Shown here piece by piece: positions 1 to 5,823 of a stretch of DNA of 7,731 bases (the stretch's first letter is position 1; each line of letters starts with the position of its first letter). The notes beneath the pieces were generated by a model. The model was not told the DNA's origin, ran no database searches, and saw nothing but the letters and a program-made list of their open reading frames with translations. This stretch comes from Candidatus Aenigmatarchaeota archaeon. Its GTDB lineage: Archaea > Aenigmatarchaeota > Aenigmatarchaeia > PWEA01 > B50-G16. A program made the position numbers and the translations under genes. The stretch is from positions 1 through 7,731 of the forward strand of contig QMZU01000028.1 in NCBI GenBank assembly GCA_003663345.1, read 5' to 3'.

Positions 1-32
1 CCCGTTAGGTATACTTTATTCTGAGCAGGTAT

Positions 33-39
33 TTAATCC
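33..39 (-). promoter_or_regulatory. Possible TATA-like box downstream of the 179-residue gene
   Basis: On the minus strand this AT-rich stretch (TTAAATA in context GATTAAATACC) resembles the TATA boxes elsewhere in the window. It lies 12-18 bp beyond the TGA at 51. If used, transcription would begin near position 5-12 and serve a gene mostly outside the window. Positions 1-50 hold no other feature I can support. The evidence is resemblance only. Confidence 0.25.
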
Positions 40-50
40 TTTCTCCAGAT

Positions 51-590
51 TCAGATGGGCGGCCATGAAAGGTCGGTGGGTCCTCTCCTTCGGCGAGTCC
101 AAGGCTTCTCGGTGAGTTTTCTGACCTCTTCAGTGATCCTGATGGACATCGGTATCTCCTGGAGAGCCTGTAGCTGCACCTCAAGGAAATCCGTGTTCTC
201 GACAAGTTCCCTGCCCTTCTCTGTCAACCTGTAACTATAACCCTTCTCGCACTCCTCTACATACCCTGCTCTTTCGCAGAATCCTATCGCCTCTGCCACA
301 TATACAGGTGCCCAGACAAGCTCTTTGGCCACATCCTCTATTGAACAGCACTCCTCACCGATGGAATCCAGTGCACGGAAGTATCTGACAGATTTCTGGG
401 CAAGATAGGTCATCTGCTCTTCCTGCCTTCCTTCCGGAAGACCGTGGTTTTTTGCTATCTCGTAAACGAATTCTCTGGCATAAGGGTTGATCTCAGGAGG
501 ATTTGTTATCCTCTCTTTCTCGCGTTCCCTTACCTCTTTTTTCAACTTCCGGAAGGTATCCGCCGCCTCGTTGAGAAGATTCCTTTCCAT
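51..590 (-). CDS. Hypothetical protein with winged-helix-like region
   Basis: This is a 179-residue protein that I do not recognise. Residues 1-30 are a highly charged, probably helical segment. Residues about 82-130 look like a winged helix-turn-helix: a C-S-I-E-D-V-A-K-E-L helix, a second helix through A-E-A-I-G-F-C-E-R-A-G-Y-V, then a wing-like G-Y-S-Y-R-L-T-E-K-G-R-E-L. That layout is typical of small archaeal transcription regulators, so DNA binding is an inference. No membrane segment or signal peptide is visible. The ATG at 590 is supported by a TTTAAA box about 27 bp upstream, which predicts a leaderless mRNA. The last 17 residues (R-R-R-R-G-P-T-D-L-S-W-P-P-I) look unlike a folded end. 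A -1 or +1 shift would lead into a frame open to position 5, so a frameshift or sequencing error near 80-110 is possible. The gene is divergent from the 229-residue gene and may regulate it. Confidence 0.75.
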   Translation of the reverse strand: MERNLLNEAADTFRKLKKEVREREKERITNPPEINPYAREFVYEIAKNHGLPEGRQEEQMTYLAQKSVRYFRALDSIGEECCSIEDVAKELVWAPVYVAEAIGFCERAGYVEECEKGYSYRLTEKGRELVENTDFLEVQLQALQEIPMSIRITEEVRKLTEKPWTRRRRGPTDLSWPPI

Positions 591-614
591 GATATTCTCT
601 TCATCAGAAAATTA

Positions 615-620
615 TTTAAA
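615..620 (-). promoter_or_regulatory. TATA box for the 179-residue gene (leaderless)
   Basis: The palindromic core TTTAAA sits within TTTTAAATAA on the minus strand. It is centred at 617.5, 27-28 bp from the A of the ATG at 590. Archaeal TATA boxes lie about 26-27 bp before the transcription start, so transcription should begin at or next to the start codon. No convincing Shine-Dalgarno site intervenes. Confidence 0.65.
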
Positions 621-644
621 ACAAGTACAGTTCCTTTCGATATA

Positions 645-650
645 TTTAAA
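645..650 (+). promoter_or_regulatory. TATA box for the 229-residue gene (leaderless)
   Basis: TTTAAA within TATATTTAAAAAAA is centred at 647.5, 27-28 bp before the ATG at 675. The distance matches that of the opposite TATA box at 615-620, so the two promoters face away from each other in an 84-bp intergenic region. No purine-rich ribosome site precedes the ATG, consistent with a leaderless mRNA. Confidence 0.65.
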
Positions 651-674
651 AAAATTACTACTCAAAAATGATGT

Positions 675-1364
675 ATGGAGAATACATATAAAGGACTTAT
701 AGTATACGATGTGGATTATGACGTATTTGCCAGAGATGTAGGTGAAGAGCTTGAGAATAGATATTCAGATACCCCAGAATCAGAATTCATAGTTCTTAAG
801 TATGATGGAATTAAGGGGGACAGAAGTCTGCATGACTGGCAGGAATTAACAAGGAGACCGATAGCGCCATTGTACGATATAGACCCAGATCTTCGGCAAC
901 CCGAATTTTTCAGATATTGTATTGAGGTGGGGGCGATTACACTCCAATTCCTTCCCGAAAAAGAGAAGTATGAAAAAAGACTGAAAGACTTGCAGGAAAT
1001 CGAGATGGAAAGGGACAGATGGTTGCGGGATAAGCTGGGAGAATATGGGTCAGATTTTGCTCTGGAACTACATTCAATCCTAACCAATGCAAGGTGGTTG
1101 CCGGACCTTGCAATAGAACTGGTTCCCGGTGCACAATCCGGGTATGTAGACCTCCCTAAAGAGTGGTACTCTAAGAGGCGAGGTCCAACCGGTTTATACC
1201 CATTCGTTTTCTATCGATTCCATAACAGAGATCCAGATTGCATAGTTGTAAATTTTTTCGTCAAACCATGGGCCATTGGCGAAAGGGAGCGGCCCTGGAC
1301 CATTTTGAAAGCCGCGAATGAAATATCATTTCTATCTGAATATTTATCTGGGCAGAAAATTTAG
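675..1364 (+). CDS. Hypothetical protein, 229 residues, unknown family
   Basis: I do not recognise this protein. The N-terminus (Y-K-G-L-I-V-Y-D-V-D-Y-D-V-F) reads as a beta strand followed by an acidic loop. Residues about 95-130 are strongly charged and heptad-like (E-K-E-K-Y-E-K-R-L-K-D-L-Q-E-I-E-M-E-R), a probable helix or short coiled coil. Residues 170-215 are rich in strand-forming aromatic residues (Y-P-F-V-F-Y-R-F, C-I-V-V-N-F-F-V). No signal peptide, membrane helix, zinc site or nucleotide-binding motif is visible, so it is probably a soluble cytoplasmic alpha/beta protein. The ATG at 675 is favoured because a TTTAAA box lies about 27 bp upstream; the ATGs at 668 and 671 are in other frames. 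It is the only protein gene on the plus strand and looks more AT-rich than the Topo VI genes. It ends 14 bp from the 3' end of the convergent tRNA-Asn gene, leaving no room for a separate terminator. Confidence 0.8.
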   Translation: MENTYKGLIVYDVDYDVFARDVGEELENRYSDTPESEFIVLKYDGIKGDRSLHDWQELTRRPIAPLYDIDPDLRQPEFFRYCIEVGAITLQFLPEKEKYEKRLKDLQEIEMERDRWLRDKLGEYGSDFALELHSILTNARWLPDLAIELVPGAQSGYVDLPKEWYSKRRGPTGLYPFVFYRFHNRDPDCIVVNFFVKPWAIGERERPWTILKAANEISFLSEYLSGQKI

Positions 1365-1396
1365 AAGATAATAACAAGTGGCGCCCCGAGCAGGAT

Positions 1397-1448
1397 TCTT
1401 CTGGTCCCATGTCGGGAACTACGTTCCCTCGTTACACTCGGGAACCTC
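1397..1448 (-). other. Putative 52-nt intron in the T-loop of tRNA-Asn
   Basis: Removing this segment joins TTCGA to AT and restores the canonical seven-base T-loop; the cut could slide by one base (1398-1449 or 1396-1447). The segment contains a perfect 6-bp hairpin GGGAAC-GTA-GTTCCC (1428-1414). An outer helix pairs GGT(T)CCC (1446-1440) with GGGACC (1408-1403), one T bulged. Between this helix and the T-stem are GA-rich strands (GAGA on one side, AGAAGAA on the other) that could form the bulges of an archaeal bulge-helix-bulge splice site. I could not draw a strict 3-4-3 motif that also gives the canonical loop, so the exact splice points remain uncertain. Confidence 0.75.
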
Positions 1449-1486
1449 TCGAACCTGCGACCTACTGGTTAACAGCCAGTCGCTCT

Positions 1487-1501
1487 TTTTAGCCCAAAGG
1501 A
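1487..1501 (-). other. Extra 15 nt in the D-loop of tRNA-Asn (small intron or enlarged loop)
   Basis: The D-loop runs 23 nt between the two D-stem strands, where about 8 are expected after AGTAGGT. The extra bases TCCTTTGGGCTAAAA can fold back on the loop: TAG (1506-1504) with CTA, then TCC with GGG around TTT. It could be a very short intron near position 20/21 or an expanded D-loop kept in the mature tRNA. I see no bulge-helix-bulge motif, so the splicing call is weaker than for the T-loop segment. Confidence 0.5.
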
Positions 1502-1547
1502 ACCTACTGAGCTATCGGGGCACGTGTAATTGATTTGAAGTGGTAAG

Positions 1548-1556
1548 ATATAAAAA
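1548..1556 (-). promoter_or_regulatory. TATA box for tRNA-Asn
   Basis: TTTTTATAT on the minus strand is centred about 31 bp before the first base of the tRNA at 1521. This fits a start a few bases upstream of the mature 5' end, to be trimmed by RNase P. It begins 7 bp after the top6A stop codon, so the tRNA gene appears to be independently transcribed as well as lying downstream of the operon. Confidence 0.7.
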
Positions 1557-1562
1557 TGTATC

Positions 1563-2645
1563 TCAGCCCAGCTCCTTGAACTTGGTCGGGAGGTACTTCT
1601 CCACAACGTACTCGAAACCGTATCTGAGCAGGGCCTGCTGCTCAGCTTTTTTACCGAGGTTCTTCCAGAGCTCCAACTCCTTCTTCAACCTCTCATCCTT
1701 CTTGTACCTCGGGTCCTTTGAGAGCTCTTTAATCCTCTTGTAGTCAACCTCCTTCAACTTGTCGCTCCTGAGCTTGTAGTTCTTGATGTCACTGGCCGTC
1801 ACCCCAATCCACTTGGCATCCGGTGTGGCGAGCTGTCTGTTGATGTGCGCTGACTTTGCCGACCCGGCCATTATAACCATGGCTATGTGAAGCCCCCAAG
1901 GGTCACCATCCGTAAAGATATAGACAGGTATTTCCAAGAGCTCATGTATCCTCTTTATCATCCTTCTGGTGGCTCTGGATGCCTGCCCCTCAAGGTTCAC
2001 GAGAATGGCATTGAACTTGTGATAGGCACCTTCCTCCATCAAACGGTTATACATACCACTGGTCTCTATTGCTATGACCTTATCGGCCTTGCAGTCGATT
2101 ATTTCGGCCTCGGATATCCTCGGTCCGATGGCCTGACCATCAGGAGTATCAAGACAGTTCACCTCTTTAACATCTCCTTTCGGTGTGGTGTATCTGAGAG
2201 TTATGTCCCCATATATGGAACCTCTTGGATTGGGTATTATCCTGAAATCTTCCCTTGGCCTTCCGATCATTGCCTCTATGTCTTCAATAATGTTATCGCT
2301 CTCAACCTGCTCATCAAACTTCAGACCCTTCTCCCATGACTCGGATATGTAATAAAGCTCTCTCTTGGTGGTGTGCCTCAAACTCTTCTGCATCTCCTCC
2401 TTGCAGAACCTTGCAACTCTCAGAAGCTGAGCAAGTCTTCTTATGTGTCTTATGTTGCCAGCACTTCTCTTGACCTTCTTGTCGCCTATGACATAACAGA
2501 GGTACTCGGGATCATAAACTATGTTGGAGGTTGTTCTGCTCGGTATCTCGATTTTGGGTATTTCGGACCTTTCAACAGCCTGGATAACATCCTTACCTAT
2601 CTGCGTGAGCTTCTCAATTATTTCGTTCCTTTCACTCTTCTTCAT
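1563..2645 (-). CDS. top6A: DNA topoisomerase VI subunit A (Spo11-like)
   Basis: This is the catalytic DNA-cleaving subunit of the type IIB topoisomerase; with Top6B it relaxes and decatenates DNA through a transient double-strand break. With the ATG at 2645 the protein has 360 residues, normal for the family. The N-terminal winged-helix (5Y-CAP) domain contains T-T-K-R-E-L-Y-Y with the catalytic tyrosine among Y98/Y99. The Toprim domain follows, with the glutamate in V-I-A-I-E-T-S-G-M (E194) and the metal-binding pair in F-T-D-G-D-P-W-G (D246, D248). The C-terminus is complete and basic. A GTG at 2654 could add three residues, but it lies inside the ribosome-binding octamer GGTGGTGA (2655-2648), so the ATG is the better start. 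The gene overlaps the end of top6B by 14 bp, indicating translational coupling of the A2B2 partners. Confidence 0.97.
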   Translation of the reverse strand: MKKSERNEIIEKLTQIGKDVIQAVERSEIPKIEIPSRTTSNIVYDPEYLCYVIGDKKVKRSAGNIRHIRRLAQLLRVARFCKEEMQKSLRHTTKRELYYISESWEKGLKFDEQVESDNIIEDIEAMIGRPREDFRIIPNPRGSIYGDITLRYTTPKGDVKEVNCLDTPDGQAIGPRISEAEIIDCKADKVIAIETSGMYNRLMEEGAYHKFNAILVNLEGQASRATRRMIKRIHELLEIPVYIFTDGDPWGLHIAMVIMAGSAKSAHINRQLATPDAKWIGVTASDIKNYKLRSDKLKEVDYKRIKELSKDPRYKKDERLKKELELWKNLGKKAEQQALLRYGFEYVVEKYLPTKFKELG

Positions 2646-4239
2646 TCTCACCACCTACAATCTCTTCCTCTTCCTCCTCTTCGATGAGGTCGGCATTCAC
2701 GACCTTCTCCAATATAGGTTCTATATTATGCTTCTTCTTGGACTCAGCGAGTATCTCCGCATTCTCTATAACCAGAGGCAGATACTTCTGGAAGATATCC
2801 AGCCGTCTGGACTCCCTCCGTGCCCGGGCCTGTTTTCTTATATATCTCAAAAGGTCCCTTCCACAGTCCTGTATCGCGAGCTTTATCTCCTTCATTATTT
2901 CCGGATAGTTCGCTATCGCCTCCTTGCTCTCGCTTGTGAAGGGCACCCATGTTGAGGCCATGTGAACAAGCAGAAGCATCGGTCCGTGAGGCATTCCCTT
3001 CCCACCGCTCTGCTCCAGACCATACCTTCTCCAGTTAGTCTTCGTCACAGCCTTTGTTATTGCACAGCTGGATGCCTGATAGAGAAGCGGAACATAATTG
3101 GCCAATCTCATCAGTATTATCTCCGCATCCTGTTTCTCCTTTAGTTCCCCGCCATAGGCCAGAGCCACCTCTATCTGGAACGGATTCCCTCTGTAAACCA
3201 CAGGCTCCCTTGTCCTGGCTGTGTAGAACTCCGCCTTTATCATATTCTTCAACCCCTCAAGAATGTTCTTCTCACCTATGGGGGAGAGCCAATCGGTCTG
3301 CGGTCTCATGAGCTTGACTTTCTGCATGGCCTTGAGAGGCCTTTCCTGCTCCTCATGTGTGAGGTCCTGCGGTCTCCTCGTCAGCTCCAGACCCGCAAGT
3401 ACGCATATCCCCTCCGCCGAGGTGCTGCCGACCCTGCTGACCTCATTCTGGAGAAAAGAGGAAAGTTTTGTATAAGGAGTACTCTTCAACATTCTCATCA
3501 ATATCCCGAGCTCTACACCATAAGGATGTGGCTTTATCGCTTTGGGCATCTTGGGAAGCTTCTTTATCGCTCTCCTGTACTCATGCTTCTCACCTGTAGG
3601 TGATATGTACGTTATACTTGCGTGTGGATTCGCAAGGGCGGTCTGTTTCAGATACTCATCCACAGAGTGATATCTCTGCACATATTTTCCTTCAATCTCA
3701 AGTGTTATTCTTGTGCCGGTGTGTTTCAGACCATTCTTTACCTCATCCTCTTTCAGTATTTCCGGCTCATTCTTCAGTGTATCTATCTTTATATGGAATA
3801 TCTTTGTGGTCCCCCTGGGGCTGGTTTTACTCTCAACTATGGTCGGTTTCCCTGTGGTCAGCTGTGCATAGAGAACAGCAGCGCTTATACCGATACCCTG
3901 CTGCCCCCTGCTCTGTCTCAACTGATGGAACTTGGAGCCATAGAGGAGTTTTCCGAATATGTTGGGTATCTCCTTTTTGACTATCCCGGGGCCATTATCC
4001 TCAACTGTTACCTTGAACCTGTCTTCACCTAACATCTCAACCTTCACAAAGACCTCTGGAAGTATTCTCGCCTCCTCCGCAGCATCCAGCGAGTTATCAA
4101 CAGCCTCCTTCACAACCGTAAGTAGCGCCTTGGAAGGATTATCAAAACCAAGCAGATGCCTGTTCTTCTCGAAGAACTCAGCTACAGATATCTCCCTCTG
4201 CTGTGCAGCCAACTCCTCAGCTGTTCTGACCTTTTCCAT
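2632..4239 (-). CDS. top6B: DNA topoisomerase VI subunit B
   Basis: This is the ATPase subunit of Topo VI (535 residues). ATP-driven dimerisation of this subunit gates strand passage by Top6A. The GHKL fold is explicit: N-box E45-A-V-D-N49, D-N-G-P-G-I at 81-86, and the glycine-rich lid [10 protein letters not shown] at 111-120. Residues about 235-305 correspond to the H2TH domain. The transducer domain follows, and its switch lysine should be K414 in Q-S-G-G-K-G-M-P. A long arginine-rich helix (465-480) leads to the C-terminus, which ends in an acidic tail (E520-E526, then E-N-E-E-E). No C-terminal Ig-like extension is present, so it resembles the shorter crenarchaeal-size form. GGTGGTGA directly precedes the ATG and overlaps the KH gene's TAG stop. 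The tail codons GGT GGT GAG also form the ribosome-binding site of top6A. Confidence 0.97.
   Translation of the reverse strand: MEKVRTAEELAAQQREISVAEFFEKNRHLLGFDNPSKALLTVVKEAVDNSLDAAEEARILPEVFVKVEMLGEDRFKVTVEDNGPGIVKKEIPNIFGKLLYGSKFHQLRQSRGQQGIGISAAVLYAQLTTGKPTIVESKTSPRGTTKIFHIKIDTLKNEPEILKEDEVKNGLKHTGTRITLEIEGKYVQRYHSVDEYLKQTALANPHASITYISPTGEKHEYRRAIKKLPKMPKAIKPHPYGVELGILMRMLKSTPYTKLSSFLQNEVSRVGSTSAEGICVLAGLELTRRPQDLTHEEQERPLKAMQKVKLMRPQTDWLSPIGEKNILEGLKNMIKAEFYTARTREPVVYRGNPFQIEVALAYGGELKEKQDAEIILMRLANYVPLLYQASSCAITKAVTKTNWRRYGLEQSGGKGMPHGPMLLLVHMASTWVPFTSESKEAIANYPEIMKEIKLAIQDCGRDLLRYIRKQARARRESRRLDIFQKYLPLVIENAEILAESKKKHNIEPILEKVVNADLIEEEEEEEIVGGENEEE
2648..2655 (-). promoter_or_regulatory. 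Ribosome-binding site of top6A
   Basis: GGTGGTGA lies 2 nt before the ATG at 2645 and inside the last codons of top6B (Gly-Gly-Glu). It decides the start: the upstream GTG at 2654 is part of the site itself. The sequence differs from the usual archaeal GGAGGTGA by one base. Confidence 0.7.
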
Positions 4240-4240
4240 A

Positions 4241-4248
4241 TCACCACC
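4241..4248 (-). promoter_or_regulatory. Ribosome-binding site of top6B
   Basis: GGTGGTGA followed by T and then the ATG at 4239. It starts on the last base of the KH gene's TAG stop, so a ribosome terminating on the KH gene covers the top6B initiation site. Confidence 0.75.
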
Positions 4249-4775
4249 TAAACAGTTCTGTTCTGTTCAAGATACGCATAAACCGTGCTGTGTTTGGAAC
4301 CCTCAATAAGCATCTCCACAGCCCTTCTTGCCACATCAAGTCCCTCCATACTTCCTATCAGTGCCACGGTTTTGCCGTAAACCGAGACGAATACTCCGGT
4401 ATGCTCCTCTATGAGCTCACGGGTCCTGCCGTTTTTCCCTATTATTCTTGCCTTCACCCTCTTTATCGCCTTCTCGGTTGGCAGGTACTCCGAGAGGTCT
4501 ATTATATCCAGCATGTACTGGTCCTTCAGAAGCCTCATAGCCCTTACAGGACTGAACCCGCGGGCTATGGCGCGTATGATATCCCTTGCTTTCCAAACAT
4601 ATAAACTTTTCCCCTCTATCAGAACATCATTCTCCTCAACACTCATCCTCGTCTTCGTCTTCTCCTGAAGCTCCTTCAGAGTAGAACCATTCTTGCCTAT
4701 AATAACACCAACCCTGTCCATGGGTACCTTTACACTGACCTTCATCTCCTCCATCATATCCTCATTCACTTCCAC
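4248..4775 (-). CDS. Two-KH-domain RNA-binding protein (archaeal Dim2/Pno1-like)
   Basis: This 175-residue protein has two KH domains, each with its GxxG loop: V-I-I-G-K-N-G-S-T at 24-32 and I-I-G-K-N-G-R-T-R at 111-119. The paired arrangement, with a central helical A-R-G-F-S-P segment (71-76), is that of the archaeal homologue of Dim2/Pno1 (Krr1-like). That protein binds near the 3' end of small-subunit rRNA and assists final maturation with Nob1 and RIO kinases. The first codon is taken as GTG at 4775 because GGTGGTGA ends 3 nt upstream. The downstream ATGs at codons 7-8 are possible alternatives with weaker support. The gene overlaps the end of RIO1 by 14 bp, which fits a joint role in 30S assembly. 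It is cytoplasmic, with no membrane segments. Confidence 0.93.
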   Translation of the reverse strand: MEVNEDMMEEMKVSVKVPMDRVGVIIGKNGSTLKELQEKTKTRMSVEENDVLIEGKSLYVWKARDIIRAIARGFSPVRAMRLLKDQYMLDIIDLSEYLPTEKAIKRVKARIIGKNGRTRELIEEHTGVFVSVYGKTVALIGSMEGLDVARRAVEMLIEGSKHSTVYAYLEQNRTV

Positions 4776-5463
4776 CCTTCACCACCTTTGTTACCTCATC
4801 TTCATTTGTTTCCACACCATACTTCCTGAAGAACCTCACGACATTTTTCACATCCCTCTCGAGCAGTTCCTGAGCTCTGGGGTGTTTCAGAAGGACTCCC
4901 TGGGACATATCTATTATCCATGGCTCCCCATTCCAGAAGAGTATGTTGAACTCCGAGAGGTCACCATGAACAAGACCGGCTCTGTACATCCTCTTCATAT
5001 CCTCAAGCACAGATTTAAAAACCTTTTCCGGTTCTTCCAACCAGACTTCATTCAGCCTTGGTGCCGGTTCCAGTTCATCACCTATGAACTCCATCACAAG
5101 CACATTGTTCAGCGAACCGAGTGGTTCGGGACATTTTACACCCGCCCTTCGGGCGATGAACAGATTCTGGTGCTCCTTTGCGCACCACGCGTAAACGATA
5201 TCCCTCTTGTTCCTCTTTATGTTCTTGAACCTCTCATCACCATGAAGATACGGCCACATGTTCTTGAAGTCACTCGCCTCTATGGCATAGACCTTCACAG
5301 CCACCTTCCTTCCCTTCTTATCCTCACCCACCAGAACAGAGCTTTCCTTCCCCTGCTTCACAAAACCATGAACCATATCCAGAACACCCTTGTTCATAAG
5401 AGAGTAAAGACTCATCAAACTCTTCTCATCCAGCACCCCCTGAAATATCTTCCTCTCCTCCAT
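4762..5463 (-). CDS. rio1: RIO1-family serine protein kinase/ATPase
   Basis: RIO1 is an atypical kinase/ATPase that drives late small-subunit maturation, releasing assembly factors from pre-30S particles. Numbered from ATG 5463 (233 residues), the protein shows a nucleotide loop K-Q-G-K-E-S-S-V (36-43), the ATP lysine in V-A-V-K-V-Y (K57), the hinge M-E-F-I-G-D (124-129), the catalytic loop H-G-D-L-S-E-F-N (D168, N173) and the metal motif I-D-M-S-Q (D185). The R-L-x-x-V segment after the hinge is also typical. A TTG at 5514 in the same frame would add 17 residues. I prefer ATG 5463: a TTTAAA box lies 24-25 bp upstream of it, a palindrome occupies the would-be N-terminal codons, and M-E-E-R-K-I-F-x-G-V-L-D matches how archaeal RIO1 proteins begin. 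The gene sits between aIF1A and the KH gene and overlaps the latter. Confidence 0.95.
   Translation of the reverse strand: MEERKIFQGVLDEKSLMSLYSLMNKGVLDMVHGFVKQGKESSVLVGEDKKGRKVAVKVYAIEASDFKNMWPYLHGDERFKNIKRNKRDIVYAWCAKEHQNLFIARRAGVKCPEPLGSLNNVLVMEFIGDELEPAPRLNEVWLEEPEKVFKSVLEDMKRMYRAGLVHGDLSEFNILFWNGEPWIIDMSQGVLLKHPRAQELLERDVKNVVRFFRKYGVETNEDEVTKVVKGGSE
4779..4786 (-). promoter_or_regulatory. Ribosome-binding site of the KH gene
   Basis: GGTGGTGA with a 3-nt spacer (AGG) before the GTG at 4775, embedded in the RIO1 C-terminal codons (Lys-Val-Val-Lys). It supports the GTG as initiator and coupling to RIO1 translation. Confidence 0.65.
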
Positions 5464-5484
5464 ATAATCATTATAGAATTTGTT

Positions 5485-5490
5485 TTTAAA
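5485..5490 (-). promoter_or_regulatory. Internal TATA box for RIO1 (leaderless)
   Basis: TTTAAA, extended as CTTTAAAAAC on the minus strand, is centred 24-25 bp before the ATG at 5463. It is the only TTTAAA box I see at a gene start inside the cluster. It suggests that RIO1, the KH gene and the topoisomerase genes can be transcribed independently of NMD3 and aIF1A. Confidence 0.55.
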
Positions 5491-5497
5491 GGACTTA

Positions 5498-5511
5498 AGG
5501 GTATCTACCCT
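5498..5511. promoter_or_regulatory. 14-bp palindrome upstream of the RIO1 TATA box
   Basis: AGGGTA-TC-TACCCT is a perfect 6-bp inverted repeat with a 2-bp centre, flanked by weaker pairing. It lies 8 bp upstream of the RIO1 TATA box and 15 bp after the aIF1A stop codon. Its position at the TFB-recognition side of the TATA box suits an operator for a dimeric regulator. Alternatively it forms a hairpin at the 3' end of an aIF1A mRNA, but no T-run follows. Confidence 0.45.
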
Positions 5512-5526
5512 CAAAATATTGAAGAA

Positions 5527-5823
5527 TCAGTCCACGCTCAGTCTCCTTATCAAACCCTTCTCCCTGAGGAAATCGATCTGATTCTTGTTATACCTCCAGA
5601 CCATATCTCCTCTCTTGTCACCACCTATCTCCCAGGGCTTCACTATGATGAAGTCACCCTTCCTCACCCATGCCCTCTTCTTCAACTTCCCGGGTATCCT
5701 CACTATCCTCTCATTGCCGTCCTCACACTCAACCATCAACCTATCTGCCCCTAACATCTCCAAGACCTTTCCGATTATCTCCCCTTCCCGGGGCATCCTC
5801 ACCCTTATCACTTCTTCACTCAA
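5527..5823 (-). CDS. eif1A: Translation initiation factor aIF1A
   Basis: aIF1A binds the ribosomal A site and helps 30S initiation complexes scan and select the start codon. The 98-residue protein is a single S1-like OB fold with family motifs in order: R-V-R-M-P-R-E-G-E-I-I-G-K-V (7-20), L-G-A-D-R-L-M-V-E-C-E-D-G (24-36), R-I-V-R-I-P-G-K-L-K-K-R-A-W-V-R-K-G-D (39-57), I-I-V-K-P-W-E-I (59-66) and D-M-V-W-R-Y-N (73-79). The length is normal for archaea, without the eukaryotic tail. The initiator is TTG at 5823. It overlaps the NMD3 stop by 4 bp (TTGA) and is preceded by GGTGGTGA. An ATG at codon 10 would remove part of the conserved first strand, so TTG is preferred. It follows NMD3 in the same operon. 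Confidence 0.96.
   Translation of the reverse strand: MSEEVIRVRMPREGEIIGKVLEMLGADRLMVECEDGNERIVRIPGKLKKRAWVRKGDFIIVKPWEIGGDKRGDMVWRYNKNQIDFLREKGLIRRLSVD

Larger units (their letters stand above)
1379..1521 (-). tRNA. tRNA-Asn (GUU) with insertions in D-loop and T-loop
   Basis: On the minus strand the gene folds into a full cloverleaf. The acceptor stem is GCCCCGA (1521-1515) with TCGGGGC (1389-1383). The D-stem is GCTC (1512-1509) with GAGC (1485-1482). The anticodon stem ACTGG/CCAGT encloses the loop CTGTTAA, giving anticodon GTT. The T-stem is GCAGG (1458-1454) with CCTGC (1394-1390). Discriminator G73 and an encoded CCA occupy 1382-1379. Conserved U8, A14, G15 with C48, G18G19 and TTCGA of the T-loop are all present. 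The gene spans 143 nt where 76 would be expected. The 67 extra bases split into about 15 in the D-loop and about 52 in the T-loop. Intact pairing and tertiary positions argue for a functional gene with non-canonical introns rather than a pseudogene. It has its own TATA box and lies downstream of top6A. Confidence 0.93.

Noticed and set aside
716..1087. A 123-codon minus-strand frame inside the 229-residue gene
   Set aside because: Its Ser-rich composition and lack of start signals mark it as a shadow. The plus-strand frame has a well-placed TATA box.
1156..1190. A shared R-R-G-P-T-x-L string in the 179- and 229-residue proteins as evidence of homology
   Set aside because: Only about seven residues match, in different structural contexts (a terminal tail versus an internal region). 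No other similarity is visible, so chance is likely.
1414..1428. GGGAAC-GTA-GTTCCC as a transcription terminator
   Set aside because: It lies inside the tRNA gene between the T-loop halves and is not followed by a T-run. An intron stem explains it better.
1379..1521. The tRNA as a degenerate pseudogene or a mobile-element attachment site
   Set aside because: All stems pair without mismatch, CCA is encoded and a TATA box is present. I see no duplicated tRNA 3' end or integrase in the window, and the flanking top6A is intact.
2652..2654. GTG at 2654 as the top6A start
   Set aside because: It falls within the GGTGGTGA ribosome-binding site. The ATG at 2645 has spacing like the neighbouring genes and loses only three non-conserved residues.
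5464..5514. TTG at 5514 as the RIO1 start
   Set aside because: It has no ribosome-binding octamer, the added codons cover a palindrome and a TATA box, and ATG 5463 gives a normal RIO1 N-terminus.
4693..5754. A 353-codon open frame on the plus strand opposite RIO1 and aIF1A
   Set aside because: It is antisense to two clearly conserved genes, has a His/Pro/Leu-rich composition typical of reverse-strand reading, and has no promoter or ribosome site.
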